The position numbers and the translations under genes are program-made. Shown one piece after another: positions 26,487 through 35,272 of a DNA stretch of 56,665 bases. Source of the stretch: Faecalibacillus intestinalis (GTDB lineage: Bacteria; Bacillota_I; Bacilli_A; Erysipelotrichales; Coprobacillaceae); assembly GCF_003024685.1 (NCBI RefSeq), contig NZ_PYLQ01000018.1, positions 1-56,665 on the forward strand, read 5' to 3'. The notes under the pieces were generated by a model, which did no database searches, was not told the DNA's origin, and worked only from the letters and a program-made list of their open reading frames with translations. Positions within the stretch are counted from its first letter, which is position 1. Every line of letters begins with the position of its first letter.

Positions 26487-28227
26487 ACATTTTTAATTCT
26501 TTTTCACCTGTAATATATTTTAAGATTTCAGTAGCTGCTTCTTTAGGACCATTATGTTCATTACCTTTAATTCCTAAACGAGTACGTAATTGTCCAACCT
26601 TAACTCCTTGATCAAACATACGTTGGAAATAATCTTGTAATAATGGTTCACATTGATCTTGTCTTTGTACAGGTCCAAATGGATTTGCAAAGTAGCTTCC
26701 TACTAAACCATATTCAGTTGTTGTTCCTTTAGCCATACGATTACCAGCTCTAAAGACTTTAAGAGCATCATCAACATTATCAAAGAAACTTAATGAATCT
26801 CCATTTTCTTCATAATTGTTTGCATATAAGAACATATCAACATCATGCTTAGCAACTACATCTTTATATTCTGTAATTGGAATAACGATACGAGCATTGA
26901 CTTTATCAGGATTCATGAAAACAGACCTATCTAATTCTTTAAAACTATAACCTGCATCTAAATCATCAAGTCTTACGAAAGCCCCAATTTCTGTACCTGA
27001 TGTTTTAACAGTTCCTTTTTCGTCTAATGATAATAACCCCATGTCATCATAAACAGTGATTAAATCTCTGATATAAGCTGCTCCATAAACTTTAATTTGT
27101 TCGATTGTTTCAGACTTACCAGCTCCACTATCACCCATAACAACGATATTTTTTGTTTCTCCACTTTGTAAAGTGATTTGAACCATTGCCCCATGGACTG
27201 GAAGTTGTTTTTTATTGATTTTTCTTACATTGTGTAATGTAAGCATCATTTTCTTCATGTAACCGAAATAATCAAATTCATCGTTTGCTGAAAGTAAAGC
27301 AACCATCATATCATTTTCATCATCTTGATAGAAATATTGATGTTTTTTACCATCTTCATATCCATAAACATAAATCATATCTGGTTTTCTATTACGATAT
27401 TCTTCTTCAGTTGCTAATTGGAATAAGTTACATAAAGTAACACCTTGTGCCATATAAGCGACATTGAAATAAACAAAACATAATAGATCTCCTACTTTTG
27501 CAGGATAACAGAACCATTGATCTTGATCAAATTTTAAATCTTCAATTGGGTTTTTCTTTGTTTCAGGGAAAACCCCATCTCTTTTATTACGTTTTGAATA
27601 TGTAATAAAAGGTGGATGAATAATAACTGATTCAATAAATGGAATATTGTCTAAACAACGATATTCATATGGTAAAAATGAACGCATATTTGAAACACGT
27701 AACCCTGCATTGACACCTGCAGTGATTTGACGTAAAACATTTTCACTTTGTCCAATACATTTATTTTTAATTGATCGATATACTGATAAAACAAGCGCTT
27801 CAAAGTTAGCTTGTGCATCAGCGAATTGAACGTTTTGATATCCCCCTCTTGATTCTTCGTTATAAACCACACTATAACGTTGTAAACGACGCCAGAATAA
27901 ATAGATATCTTCAATTACTTGTGTAAATTCATCCATATCTCTAAAATATGGAGCAAATTTAGGATAAATTGAAGCTAATTCCTTAGGATCCATAACGAGT
28001 AATAATCTAAAAACCGTTCTTAAATCATCAACAATATCAATACTTTCTTTTTGAACTTCTCTCAAGTATTCATAAGCTGTTGTTTTCTTTCTTTTGATAT
28101 CGTGTACATACCCTTTAAGTACACGCGCAAAAGATTCGCTTTCAATCAACTCACAACGTGATTGACAGTATTCTTCTGAAAAGTTAAGAATTGCATTTCC
28201 TCTAGTAATTTTAAATTTATATGACAT
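26470..28227 (-). CDS. HPrK/PEPCK-superfamily P-loop protein, uncharacterised
   Basis: About 585 aa. A large N-terminal region (1-340) has no motif I know. From about residue 342, LPVHGAMVQITL leads into the P-loop MGDSGAGKSETIEQI (about 365-378), which matches HPr kinase/phosphorylase (HG.LV......GdSGiGKSE) better than ATP-type PEPCK (GLSGTGKTT). VYDDMG follows where HPrK has its ADD acidic pair. The remaining 200 residues (FANPFGPVQRQDQC, GIKGNEHNGP) resemble the nucleotide-binding shell of the superfamily. Kinase, phosphatase or carboxykinase activity cannot be decided. Start: the ATG at 28227 has GGAAAGGATGA upstream; an ATG at 28260 lacks an RBS. It is monocistronic, with its own terminator. 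Confidence 0.7.
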   Translation of the reverse strand: MSYKFKITRGNAILNFSEEYCQSRCELIESESFARVLKGYVHDIKRKKTTAYEYLREVQKESIDIVDDLRTVFRLLLVMDPKELASIYPKFAPYFRDMDEFTQVIEDIYLFWRRLQRYSVVYNEESRGGYQNVQFADAQANFEALVLSVYRSIKNKCIGQSENVLRQITAGVNAGLRVSNMRSFLPYEYRCLDNIPFIESVIIHPPFITYSKRNKRDGVFPETKKNPIEDLKFDQDQWFCYPAKVGDLLCFVYFNVAYMAQGVTLCNLFQLATEEEYRNRKPDMIYVYGYEDGKKHQYFYQDDENDMMVALLSANDEFDYFGYMKKMMLTLHNVRKINKKQLPVHGAMVQITLQSGETKNIVVMGDSGAGKSETIEQIKVYGAAYIRDLITVYDDMGLLSLDEKGTVKTSGTEIGAFVRLDDLDAGYSFKELDRSVFMNPDKVNARIVIPITEYKDVVAKHDVDMFLYANNYEENGDSLSFFDNVDDALKVFRAGNRMAKGTTTEYGLVGSYFANPFGPVQRQDQCEPLLQDYFQRMFDQGVKVGQLRTRLGIKGNEHNGPKEAATEILKYITGEKELKMLEDDE

Positions 28228-28414
28228 TTTATCATCCTTTCCACCAATAAGATTCCCCATAAATTGCCTTATTGATTGACATTATCTTACCATAATTTTT
28301 TTCACAAGCAAAATAAAAACAGTAAAAATATGATTTATTTTTCGATTTTTTTGCTTAAAGTTATACAATTAAGATTTGTTTATCATACGGATGTTTTTTT
28401 ATTACATATCTATA

Positions 28415-28442
28415 CAAAAAAAGACTCCTATAAAGGAATCTT
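28415..28442 (-). terminator. Terminator of the spoIIA-sigF-lepB unit
   Basis: AGATTCCT/AGGAGTCT stem (one G-U), loop TTAT, followed by seven T on the minus strand; it contains the lepB stop codon. Confidence 0.88.
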
Positions 28443-28934
28443 AAAAAAGACTTTACCAATGACATCATTATCAAAATCAAAATAGCCTAATTTTCTAGAA
28501 TCTAAAGAATGATTACGATTATCCCCCATGACAAACACTTTTCCTTTAGGAATATCAATAGAAAGATCTTCTGTATTCATATTCTCTTTAATGTAATTTT
28601 CTTTTATCTTTTTACCATTAATATACACTTCATTATTTTTAATATCTAGATGATCCCCACCAACAGCAATAACTCGTTTAATAATAAGCGTATCATCTAA
28701 ACCATCATCATAATCTACAATAATAATATCATTTCTTTTAGGTTGACTATGTTTATAAAAAACTTTATCAATCAAAACAATATTATTTTGAAAATAAGTA
28801 TTTTCCATACTTGAACCATTAACTCTTGATATTTGCACAAACTGTAAAAATATAAAAGTTGCAATAACTGTTAAAACAATGACTCTTACATATTCCAATA
28901 TAATTGAAGTCGTACTTTCTTTTCTTTCATTCAT
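28428..28934 (-). CDS. lepB: Signal peptidase I
   Basis: Membrane-anchored serine protease that removes Sec/Tat signal peptides; 168 aa, the short Gram-positive type with a single N-terminal transmembrane helix (about 14-34). Box B holds the catalytic Ser in VNGSSMENT; the general-base Lys is in LIIKRVIAVGGD; box E is VFVMGDNRNHSLDSRKLG. RBS AGGTGATTTT precedes the ATG. It lies 27 bp after sigF in the same orientation with a terminator right after, so it may be transcribed with the sporulation operon; whether it is sporulation specific is unknown. Confidence 0.95.
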   Translation of the reverse strand: MNERKESTTSIILEYVRVIVLTVIATFIFLQFVQISRVNGSSMENTYFQNNIVLIDKVFYKHSQPKRNDIIIVDYDDGLDDTLIIKRVIAVGGDHLDIKNNEVYINGKKIKENYIKENMNTEDLSIDIPKGKVFVMGDNRNHSLDSRKLGYFDFDNDVIGKVFFKIPL

Positions 28935-28960
28935 AAAATCACCTGAATGAATTATATCAC

Positions 28961-29686
28961 TTAATGAGATTCATTCAAATGTTTTCTTAATTTTGTAATG
29001 ATTTTCTTTTCTAATCTAGATACTTGTACTTGAGAAATATTTAATCTTTGCGCCACTTTTTCTTGATTGAAATCCAACTGATATCTCATATATAAAATAA
29101 GTCTTTCTTTTTCATCAAGTTTTTCTATTTCTAATTTCAATGCAATTTTTTCAAACCACATTGTATGATGTTTATCTTCTATTCTTTCCTCCATTGAAAT
29201 TGTAGATCCATCTTTTTCATATATCGGTTCAGAAAGTGAAGTTGGATAATAAGAAGCATCTATAGCTTCTACAACATCCATGACATCTACTTCCAGTTCC
29301 TTTGCTATTTCTTGAACCGTCGGTTCATAACCATAAAGTGTAATTAATTTTTCTTTTGCTTTGTTAATTTTGATATTCAATTCCTTAAGTGAACGAGAAA
29401 CCTTGATTGTCCCATCATCCCTAAAATAGCGTTTGATTTCTCCCATAATAATAGGCACCGCATACGTTGAAAATTGAACACCATAATGAACATCAAAATT
29501 ATTAATAGCTTTCATGAGACCAATACACCCTATTTGAAAAAGATCTTCTTTATCATAATAATTATTCTTAAAACGATGAACAATCGACCAAACTAAACCT
29601 AAATTATTTTTTACAATTAATTCCTTAGCTGTTTCATCCCCTTGTTGTGCTAATTGAATATTGTTTAAAACAGCTTCTTTATTCAT
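28961..29686 (-). CDS. sigF: Forespore RNA polymerase sigma factor SigF
   Basis: A sigma-70 family member of 241 aa. Region 2 has NLGLVWSIVHRF, EDLFQIGCIGLMKAINNFD and FSTYAVPIIMGEIKRYFRDDG (the sporulation-sigma hallmark); region 3 PTVQEIAKELEVD; region 4 LDEKERLILYMRYQLDFNQEKVAQRLNISQ. Its context directly after spoIIAA and spoIIAB identifies it as SigF (SpoIIAC) rather than SigG. The ATG at 29686 overlaps the spoIIAB stop by 8 bp, so translation is coupled. Activity is held by SpoIIAB and released by SpoIIAA after asymmetric division. Confidence 0.93.
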   Translation of the reverse strand: MNKEAVLNNIQLAQQGDETAKELIVKNNLGLVWSIVHRFKNNYYDKEDLFQIGCIGLMKAINNFDVHYGVQFSTYAVPIIMGEIKRYFRDDGTIKVSRSLKELNIKINKAKEKLITLYGYEPTVQEIAKELEVDVMDVVEAIDASYYPTSLSEPIYEKDGSTISMEERIEDKHHTMWFEKIALKLEIEKLDEKERLILYMRYQLDFNQEKVAQRLNISQVQVSRLEKKIITKLRKHLNESH

Positions 29687-30104
29687 GGACAATTCTTTTT
29701 TTCATTATGAGTTGAGTTCCTAATTCTAAAGAAGATTCGATTGTCATTTCATCACATAATGCTTCAATAATACTCAGTCCCATTCCAGCATGTTCTAATT
29801 CTTTTTTAGAAGTAAACATCGGTTGTCTTGCTTTTTCAATATCTTGAATACCTTGTCCTTTATCAATGACATAGATTGTAAGCAAATCATCTTCGATATA
29901 AGCTTTAACCTTTACAAGACAGCCTTTATCACCGTTATAACCATGAATGATGGCATTAGAAACAGCCTCTCCTACAACCGTTTTAATTTCTACAATTTCA
30001 TCTACCGTAGGATTTAAACAAACCACAAAAGAGGCAATACATGTTCTTACAAAAGGTTCATTTTCTAAAGTTGCACTAAAAGATAATGACATTTCATTTG
30101 TCAT
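29679..30104 (-). CDS. spoIIAB: Anti-sigma F factor SpoIIAB
   Basis: A GHKL-type serine kinase of 141 aa that binds SigF and phosphorylates SpoIIAA. Motifs: VGEAVSNAIIHGY (N box), VIDKGQGIQDIEKA (G1), then MGLSIIEALCDEM (G2) with the short ATP lid of anti-sigma factors. It overlaps spoIIAA by 4 bp and sigF by 8 bp, the normal tight arrangement. Confidence 0.95.
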   Translation of the reverse strand: MTNEMSLSFSATLENEPFVRTCIASFVVCLNPTVDEIVEIKTVVGEAVSNAIIHGYNGDKGCLVKVKAYIEDDLLTIYVIDKGQGIQDIEKARQPMFTSKKELEHAGMGLSIIEALCDEMTIESSLELGTQLIMKKRIVHE

Positions 30105-30424
30105 ATTTGCGCCTCCTTTAAATATTCCATAATTTCAAATAATCCACTTAACTCAAAAACCTTATAAGCTGTATTAGACAATCTTCTAAGTGATAATTTT
30201 CTTCCTTCTTTAGATAATTGTTGATACCTGCCTAAAACCAACCCTACCCCTGCACTATCGATAAAAGTCGTATGTTTAAAATCAAAAATGACATCATCAT
30301 CATTAATCGCTAGAAGTACATTTAATTTATTTCGATAATACGCAACATTATAACCATCTATTTCTCCGTAAAATGAAATAATCAGTTGTCCATTTTCAAT
30401 TTCATGTTCCATTTTATTTTCCAT
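30101..30424 (-). CDS. spoIIAA: Anti-anti-sigma F factor SpoIIAA
   Basis: A STAS-domain protein of 107 aa that, when unphosphorylated, displaces SigF from SpoIIAB. The phosphorylatable Ser is in FIDSAGVGLVLGRY, matching the family motif DSSGxGxxxGR. RBS AAGGAGATG is upstream. It is the first gene after the dacF terminator, preceded by a Spo0A-box-like site, so it probably heads its own transcript spoIIAA-spoIIAB-sigF(-lepB). Confidence 0.95.
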   Translation of the reverse strand: MENKMEHEIENGQLIISFYGEIDGYNVAYYRNKLNVLLAINDDDVIFDFKHTTFIDSAGVGLVLGRYQQLSKEGRKLSLRRLSNTAYKVFELSGLFEIMEYLKEAQI

Positions 30425-30473
30425 TTTTTCATCTCCTTAAATGCATCTTAGCTCATCTTAAAAAGAAAAAAAA

Positions 30474-30487
30474 TAGATTCGACAAAA
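30474..30487 (-). promoter_or_regulatory. Candidate Spo0A box upstream of spoIIAA
   Basis: The minus strand reads TTTTGTCGAATCTA (30487-30474) and contains the exact 0A-box core TGTCGAA (30484-30478), about 55 bp upstream of the spoIIAA start and downstream of the dacF terminator. Spo0A~P activating spoIIA is established in spore formers; use of this particular site is inference from the match and position. Confidence 0.65.
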
Positions 30488-30501
30488 CTAGAAATAATGA
30501 C

Positions 30502-30535
30502 AAAAAAAGAGTCTAAATCAACGATTTATAGACTC
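30502..30535 (-). terminator. Terminator of dacF, separating it from spoIIAA
   Basis: GAGTCTATAAATC/GATTTAGACTC stem (one bulge) at 30509-30535, followed by seven T on the minus strand, and containing the dacF stop codon. Confidence 0.88.
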
Positions 30536-31655
30536 TCAATAATTTATCTAAAAAATTCATTTTTTTGACATCTTTTTCTAAATATAAAGAATAACTTGCA
30601 ATTGTCTTATTTTGTTTTTTCACTACTAATTCTCCTATTTCCTGATTTTTAAAAACAGGAAGTTCTATTTGATTATATTTGATTTTCGTTTTCACTTCTC
30701 CCTTACTTGCTCTATCATTTAAATAATAAATATCTTTAGGTGTAATAACTTTAACTTCTTGATCAACCAAATCTTTGATCTTTAACGTATCTAACACTTC
30801 TCCTTTAGAATAGAGTTTTATTTGTTGATACTTAGAATAACCATAATTCAATAAACCTTTCATATCTTCATTCCGTGTTTGGGGCTTATCTTCATTCATT
30901 AAAACACCTATTAAACGTAAATTATCTTTTTTACACGTTGTTACAATACAATACCCTGCTTCTTTGGTATAACCTGTTTTTAAGCCATCGACCCCTTGAT
31001 ATTGTTTTAAAAGTTTATTTGTATTAACAAGCCAAAATTTTTGATGATTTTTTTCACGAATGTAACTATCATATAACGATGTTACTGAAAACAGTTTTTT
31101 CCCACCTATTTTAATTAAATACGCTCCCATGGTTGCTAAATCTTTAGCACATGTGTAATGTTCAACGTCATGAAGTCCTGTGCAATTTTTAAAATGTGTA
31201 TTCACCAGTTTCAATTGTTTAGCCTTTTCATTCATCATTTTAACGAACTCTTGATGACTGCCAGCAATTCCTTCTCCAATTAAAACAGATGCATCATTTG
31301 CAGAAGCAATTGCCACACATTTAAAAAGTTCATTAACACTCATTTTTTCATTTTCTTCTAAATAAACTTGACTTCCTCCCATACTTGCAGCATAGGCTGA
31401 ACAACTAAGTGTATCATTCCAATTAATCCTTTTTTCTTTAATAGCTTCAAATAATAAAATCATTGTCATAATTTTTGTCGTAGATGCAGGATATAATCTT
31501 TTCGTTTCATTTTTATGATATAAAACTTGTTGACTATTTGCATCAATCAAAATTGCACTTTCTGCCCCACTTGCAAGATTTGTTGCATGAACAACATTGA
31601 TTTGACAAAAAAGCATCATGATCCCTATTAATAAACATAATCCTTTTTTTAACAT
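30513..31655 (-). CDS. dacF: D-alanyl-D-alanine carboxypeptidase (DacF-type, S11)
   Basis: A penicillin-binding DD-carboxypeptidase of about 380 aa that trims D-Ala from peptidoglycan stem peptides outside the membrane. A signal peptide covers the first about 24 residues (KKGLCLLIGIMMLFCQINVVHA, cleavage after Ala). S11 motifs: YPASTTKIMT (SxxK), ASANDASV (SxN), DGLKTGYT (KTG). A C-terminal beta domain and a terminal amphipathic anchor follow. The ATG at 31655 has AGGTGG at 6 nt; an ATG at 31670 overlaps the RBS. Position just upstream of spoIIAA matches B. subtilis dacF, although here a terminator lies between them. Confidence 0.93.
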   Translation of the reverse strand: MLKKGLCLLIGIMMLFCQINVVHATNLASGAESAILIDANSQQVLYHKNETKRLYPASTTKIMTMILLFEAIKEKRINWNDTLSCSAYAASMGGSQVYLEENEKMSVNELFKCVAIASANDASVLIGEGIAGSHQEFVKMMNEKAKQLKLVNTHFKNCTGLHDVEHYTCAKDLATMGAYLIKIGGKKLFSVTSLYDSYIREKNHQKFWLVNTNKLLKQYQGVDGLKTGYTKEAGYCIVTTCKKDNLRLIGVLMNEDKPQTRNEDMKGLLNYGYSKYQQIKLYSKGEVLDTLKIKDLVDQEVKVITPKDIYYLNDRASKGEVKTKIKYNQIELPVFKNQEIGELVVKKQNKTIASYSLYLEKDVKKMNFLDKLLRVYKSLI

Positions 31656-31793
31656 GTAAAACCACCTCATGACATTGTATGTTTTTTTGTCATTTTCTTG
31701 ATAAAAACGAAAAAAAAGAGAAAACTACTTTTCCCTAGATTATTTCTATTTCATGATAACAAAAATCAATTGTCTATATATCTCGATAATTTT

Positions 31794-32239
31794 TTATGTC
31801 ATCGTATCAATTGAATCGCATAAAGCAATAATACGTAATCCTAAAGGAATTTCTTTCCCGTTGAGGCCATATCGTTCATGATGATGTAAAACAATTTTAC
31901 TAAAAGGTGCTAACAAATGTGATTTATCAAGAATATTCGCACCTATTTGAGGGTGTGTTTTCATCATTTCCCATTCTTGTTCATCTAATTTTCCTTCTTT
32001 ATTTAAAATCGCATCATCAATTCCTATTTTAACAATATCATGCAAATGGGCAGCAATATGCATCATCCGATTTAAACCAAGTAATCTACAAAGAATTTCT
32101 ACCATATCACTTACGCTTTTTGAATGTCCTGCCGTATAAGGACTTTTAGCATCTAATGCCGCCATGATACATCCAATAATTTCATGATACTCTAACAATG
32201 TACTTTTTTACATTGACATTTTCTTGTATGTCTGCTCAT
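31794..32239 (-). pseudogene. HD-GYP domain c-di-GMP phosphodiesterase, broken remnant
   Basis: The readable part encodes AALDAKSPYTAGHSKSVS, AAHLHDIVKIGIDD (HD motif), THPQIGANIL, LHHHERYGLNGKEIPLGLRI and CDSIDTMT, the ordered HD-GYP signatures. It stops at TAA right after DTMT, where intact proteins continue with SDRPYR and a further 40-60 residues. A good RBS (AGGAGG) and ATG stand at 32239, but that frame ends after 15 codons; a one-base change in the A6 run near 32210 would join it to the HD frame. So there is both an N-terminal frameshift and a C-terminal truncation. It lies just downstream of the GGDEF-EAL gene. Confidence 0.8.
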
Positions 32240-32277
32240 TTCTAGCCTCCTGTTATCAAACGCTAACAATTATAACA

Positions 32278-32308
32278 AAGAAAAGATGATTTTTCATCAT
32301 CTTTTCTT
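32278..32308 (-). terminator. Terminator of the SBP/GGDEF-EAL unit
   Basis: AAAAGATGAT/ATCATCTTTT stem with loop GAAAA followed by CTTTG on the minus strand, overlapping the end of the coding region. Confidence 0.8.
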
Positions 32309-35257
32309 CCAATAATTTTTAATTGTTTGTATAGATTCATCAAAAACTTCTTGAGGGTTTGATTGAGGATAAGATAAGTAATAACCTTGTAAATAATCCA
32401 CCCCTAACTCTAAGACTTTAAGAAGTTCTTCTTTCGTTTCAATACCCTCTGCAATAATATAAGCCTCTCTTTGATGTGCATACTCAACAATATTTGAAAC
32501 AAGTTGTTGCTTATCAAAATCTTTATCAATATCTCTTACAATAGTAAGATCAATTTTTATGTATTTTGGATTTAAATTTAATAAATTAATTTCTGTATTA
32601 TAACCACTACCATAATCATCCAACGCAAACATTCCTGAAAAACCTTCGGTTTCTCTTTTACGAACCAAAGCTTCTTCTGACATATTTTCTTCTTCTGTTA
32701 CTTCTACGACGATTTGTGATTGAATATGACTAAAACAGTGATGGAAGCGTGTACGGTCTTCATCATTTAAAGACACCGATGCAATAGAATTAATAAATAA
32801 TAAAGCATCTTCTTTAACTAATTTATTTTTTCTTAATTGATCAAAAGTTTCTGTTGATTTAAAAATACAAATTCTTTCTACATCTTCCAGTTTATTTTCC
32901 TCACGTGCAATTTTTAAAATCATTTCAGGATTTTTCAAAGTAGCAAGTTGACTACGCATTAAAGCTTCATAAGCGATAATTTCTCCATTTTTTGCAGAAA
33001 GGATCGGTTGGAAATGATATGCTAATTGTTCCTTTTCAATTAATTGATGGAATTCTAAACGCATTTGTCGATTAAGTTTTTCATCTTCATAAAGAGCCTT
33101 ATCAAATTCTGCAAGATTTCCTTTTGTAGATTTCTTAACTTGATACATTGCAAAATCTGCATATTTTTTCAAAAAGTCAAAATAAACACTATTTTGAGGA
33201 TACCAAGAGATTCCAATAGAGGCACTTAAATTCATTTTATTACCATTAGGTAATAAAACTGTTCTATGTTGCATAATTGATGTCATTGAAATAAGTCTTT
33301 GTCGTATTTCTTCTTGACTGTCATAACCATATAAGAATAAATAGAACTCATCTCCTGAAACGCGCGCACAAATTGTTTTTTCAGGAACATTTTCTTGGAA
33401 ACATTTTCCACATTGGTGAATATAGTTATCACCCCAATCATGTCCAAAAGCATCATTGATTTTTTTCAAGTTGTCTAAATCAATCATCACCAAGGCAGCA
33501 ATTTTTAGTTGTTCAGAGTGTTCAAATAGATAATCCATGTGTCTTTGGAAAGAAAAACGATTATATAATCCTGTTAAAACATCAAAATCACGTTCATGTT
33601 CAATACGTTGTCTTTCTAAATAATTTGTCGTAATATCTTCGGCAATACCAATTTCACGATCTGCTTCTTTTCTCATTTTCAAACGTACATAACGTAGGCC
33701 TACATATTTTTTTATACAGTAAATACGTTCGTTTTCATTTTCAATTTCAACTTGATAATCTCTTTCTACTTCTTTAAATAATTCTTCAAATTGTTCATAA
33801 CTTAAAGGAAGAGTGACCTTATCAATACCAAGCAACAAGAAGAAATTGTCTGTGACATAGACATTTTTACTTTCCTTTTTAATTTCAAAACCACCAATAT
33901 CAATACTTGCCATATTCATAATATTTAAGAATTTTGTCGACGTTTCCAAAACTTCTTGACTTAAAGCAGTAATTGCGGATGAAAACTGATCAATTTCTTG
34001 AATACCTGTTGCGTGTAATTCTGGTATTTCTTTTACTAGTCTTGAATTATCTACTTCTTTAGAAAGGCGACTGATGGGTCCAGATATTTTTCTAGACACA
34101 TAAAAGATTCCAATTAATGAAACAATTCCTACTAATACAATCATTGAAATTTGTAGGTAAAAAATATGATTAGAGAATGTATAAAGTTGATTTCGTTCAA
34201 CAAGTGATACCAATTGCCATTGGTGTTTAGAGAAAGGACCATTACTATTATAAATATTCAAATTTTGAACTGCTGCATAATATTCTTTCCCATTTAAAAA
34301 GACAAAATTATTTTTATCATTATCTTCTGTTAAATAGAATTTTTTTAATTGTTTACGCTTTACTGATGCCGAGGAAACAACTAAAGAATTGTGTTGATCA
34401 TTCGTTTCTACAGAAAGGACATAGCTTCCTTGATTATCATTTTTAAGTTCATCGATCGGCATTAAATTTTCTAAATAAGAAGTAAGAAGTTCAACACCCA
34501 CCACTCCATAAACGGTTCCATCTGGTAAAATAAGTGGCATCGAATAAGAAATTGCAGAATTATCATCATTTTTTAAATGATAGCTTTTTTCATTCCAATA
34601 GCCATATTCCTTTACTTCCATCTTTATTTTATCATGATATGCTTTTTCAAAAGGTTTATAGAGTAAAGTGTTTTCTTCTGTTGAAAGATCAAAGGTCGAT
34701 TCCCAATGCGTATCCGTTGAAATATTAAGAGAACGAACAACTTCCACGGGTGCTTTTTCCATAAGCAAATCACCATATTCTTTTACAAAAAACGTATTAG
34801 GGTCATTGTTTCGAATATAGATTCCTGGTTTATTATCTTTATTTTCTCTTAAATCATGTGTATTTAAAATAACAAAAATTCCTGTTGCTTCTTTACTATA
34901 AAGCGTTGAAATCAATTCCTTAGAAATCTCATTTAAAAGTGGCGCACTTGCTTTACTTGAAGAATCCAATGTTTGTAAAGAAATGACATCTTGGTCAATA
35001 AGTTGTTGAGTACGTTCATTAATTGTTTGTGAAATCGTTGATAAATTAGACCACTTTTGAATCATTTCATTTTGTAGATAGCTTCTTCTATTTTCTGTTT
35101 GTTGTATCAAAATATCTCTAGCATTTTTATCAAGCTGATCATTAATCCCCAAAATCCAATAACTTCCTGTCATTAAGACAATTTCAACAAGAACCACTAT
35201 TAAAAGTGGCCTTAAAATCGTCCGATATACCGTTTTAGAATTTCCCATCTTATTCAT
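32297..35257 (-). CDS. Membrane-bound GGDEF-EAL sensor protein (c-di-GMP turnover)
   Basis: A 986-aa protein. Transmembrane helix at about 15-37, an extracytoplasmic dCache-like sensor at about 40-360, second helix at 365-388, a HAMP-like linker, a PAS-like segment (about 445-545), GGDEF domain (555-715) with SGDEF at 634-638 in place of GGDEF, and an EAL domain (735-980). EAL catalytic residues are all present: EALMR (764), FINSIA, VEVTEEE, LDDYGSGYN, YIKID, AEGIET, YLQGYY. Phosphodiesterase activity is therefore likely; cyclase activity of the SGDEF site is uncertain, and no RxxD I-site is seen. It lies 15 bp after the solute-binding lipoprotein gene, suggesting that the lipoprotein presents a ligand to the sensor. 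Confidence 0.92.
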   Translation of the reverse strand: MNKMGNSKTVYRTILRPLLIVVLVEIVLMTGSYWILGINDQLDKNARDILIQQTENRRSYLQNEMIQKWSNLSTISQTINERTQQLIDQDVISLQTLDSSSKASAPLLNEISKELISTLYSKEATGIFVILNTHDLRENKDNKPGIYIRNNDPNTFFVKEYGDLLMEKAPVEVVRSLNISTDTHWESTFDLSTEENTLLYKPFEKAYHDKIKMEVKEYGYWNEKSYHLKNDDNSAISYSMPLILPDGTVYGVVGVELLTSYLENLMPIDELKNDNQGSYVLSVETNDQHNSLVVSSASVKRKQLKKFYLTEDNDKNNFVFLNGKEYYAAVQNLNIYNSNGPFSKHQWQLVSLVERNQLYTFSNHIFYLQISMIVLVGIVSLIGIFYVSRKISGPISRLSKEVDNSRLVKEIPELHATGIQEIDQFSSAITALSQEVLETSTKFLNIMNMASIDIGGFEIKKESKNVYVTDNFFLLLGIDKVTLPLSYEQFEELFKEVERDYQVEIENENERIYCIKKYVGLRYVRLKMRKEADREIGIAEDITTNYLERQRIEHERDFDVLTGLYNRFSFQRHMDYLFEHSEQLKIAALVMIDLDNLKKINDAFGHDWGDNYIHQCGKCFQENVPEKTICARVSGDEFYLFLYGYDSQEEIRQRLISMTSIMQHRTVLLPNGNKMNLSASIGISWYPQNSVYFDFLKKYADFAMYQVKKSTKGNLAEFDKALYEDEKLNRQMRLEFHQLIEKEQLAYHFQPILSAKNGEIIAYEALMRSQLATLKNPEMILKIAREENKLEDVERICIFKSTETFDQLRKNKLVKEDALLFINSIASVSLNDEDRTRFHHCFSHIQSQIVVEVTEEENMSEEALVRKRETEGFSGMFALDDYGSGYNTEINLLNLNPKYIKIDLTIVRDIDKDFDKQQLVSNIVEYAHQREAYIIAEGIETKEELLKVLELGVDYLQGYYLSYPQSNPQEVFDESIQTIKNYWKKR

Positions 35258-35272
35258 AACGATAATCTCCTA

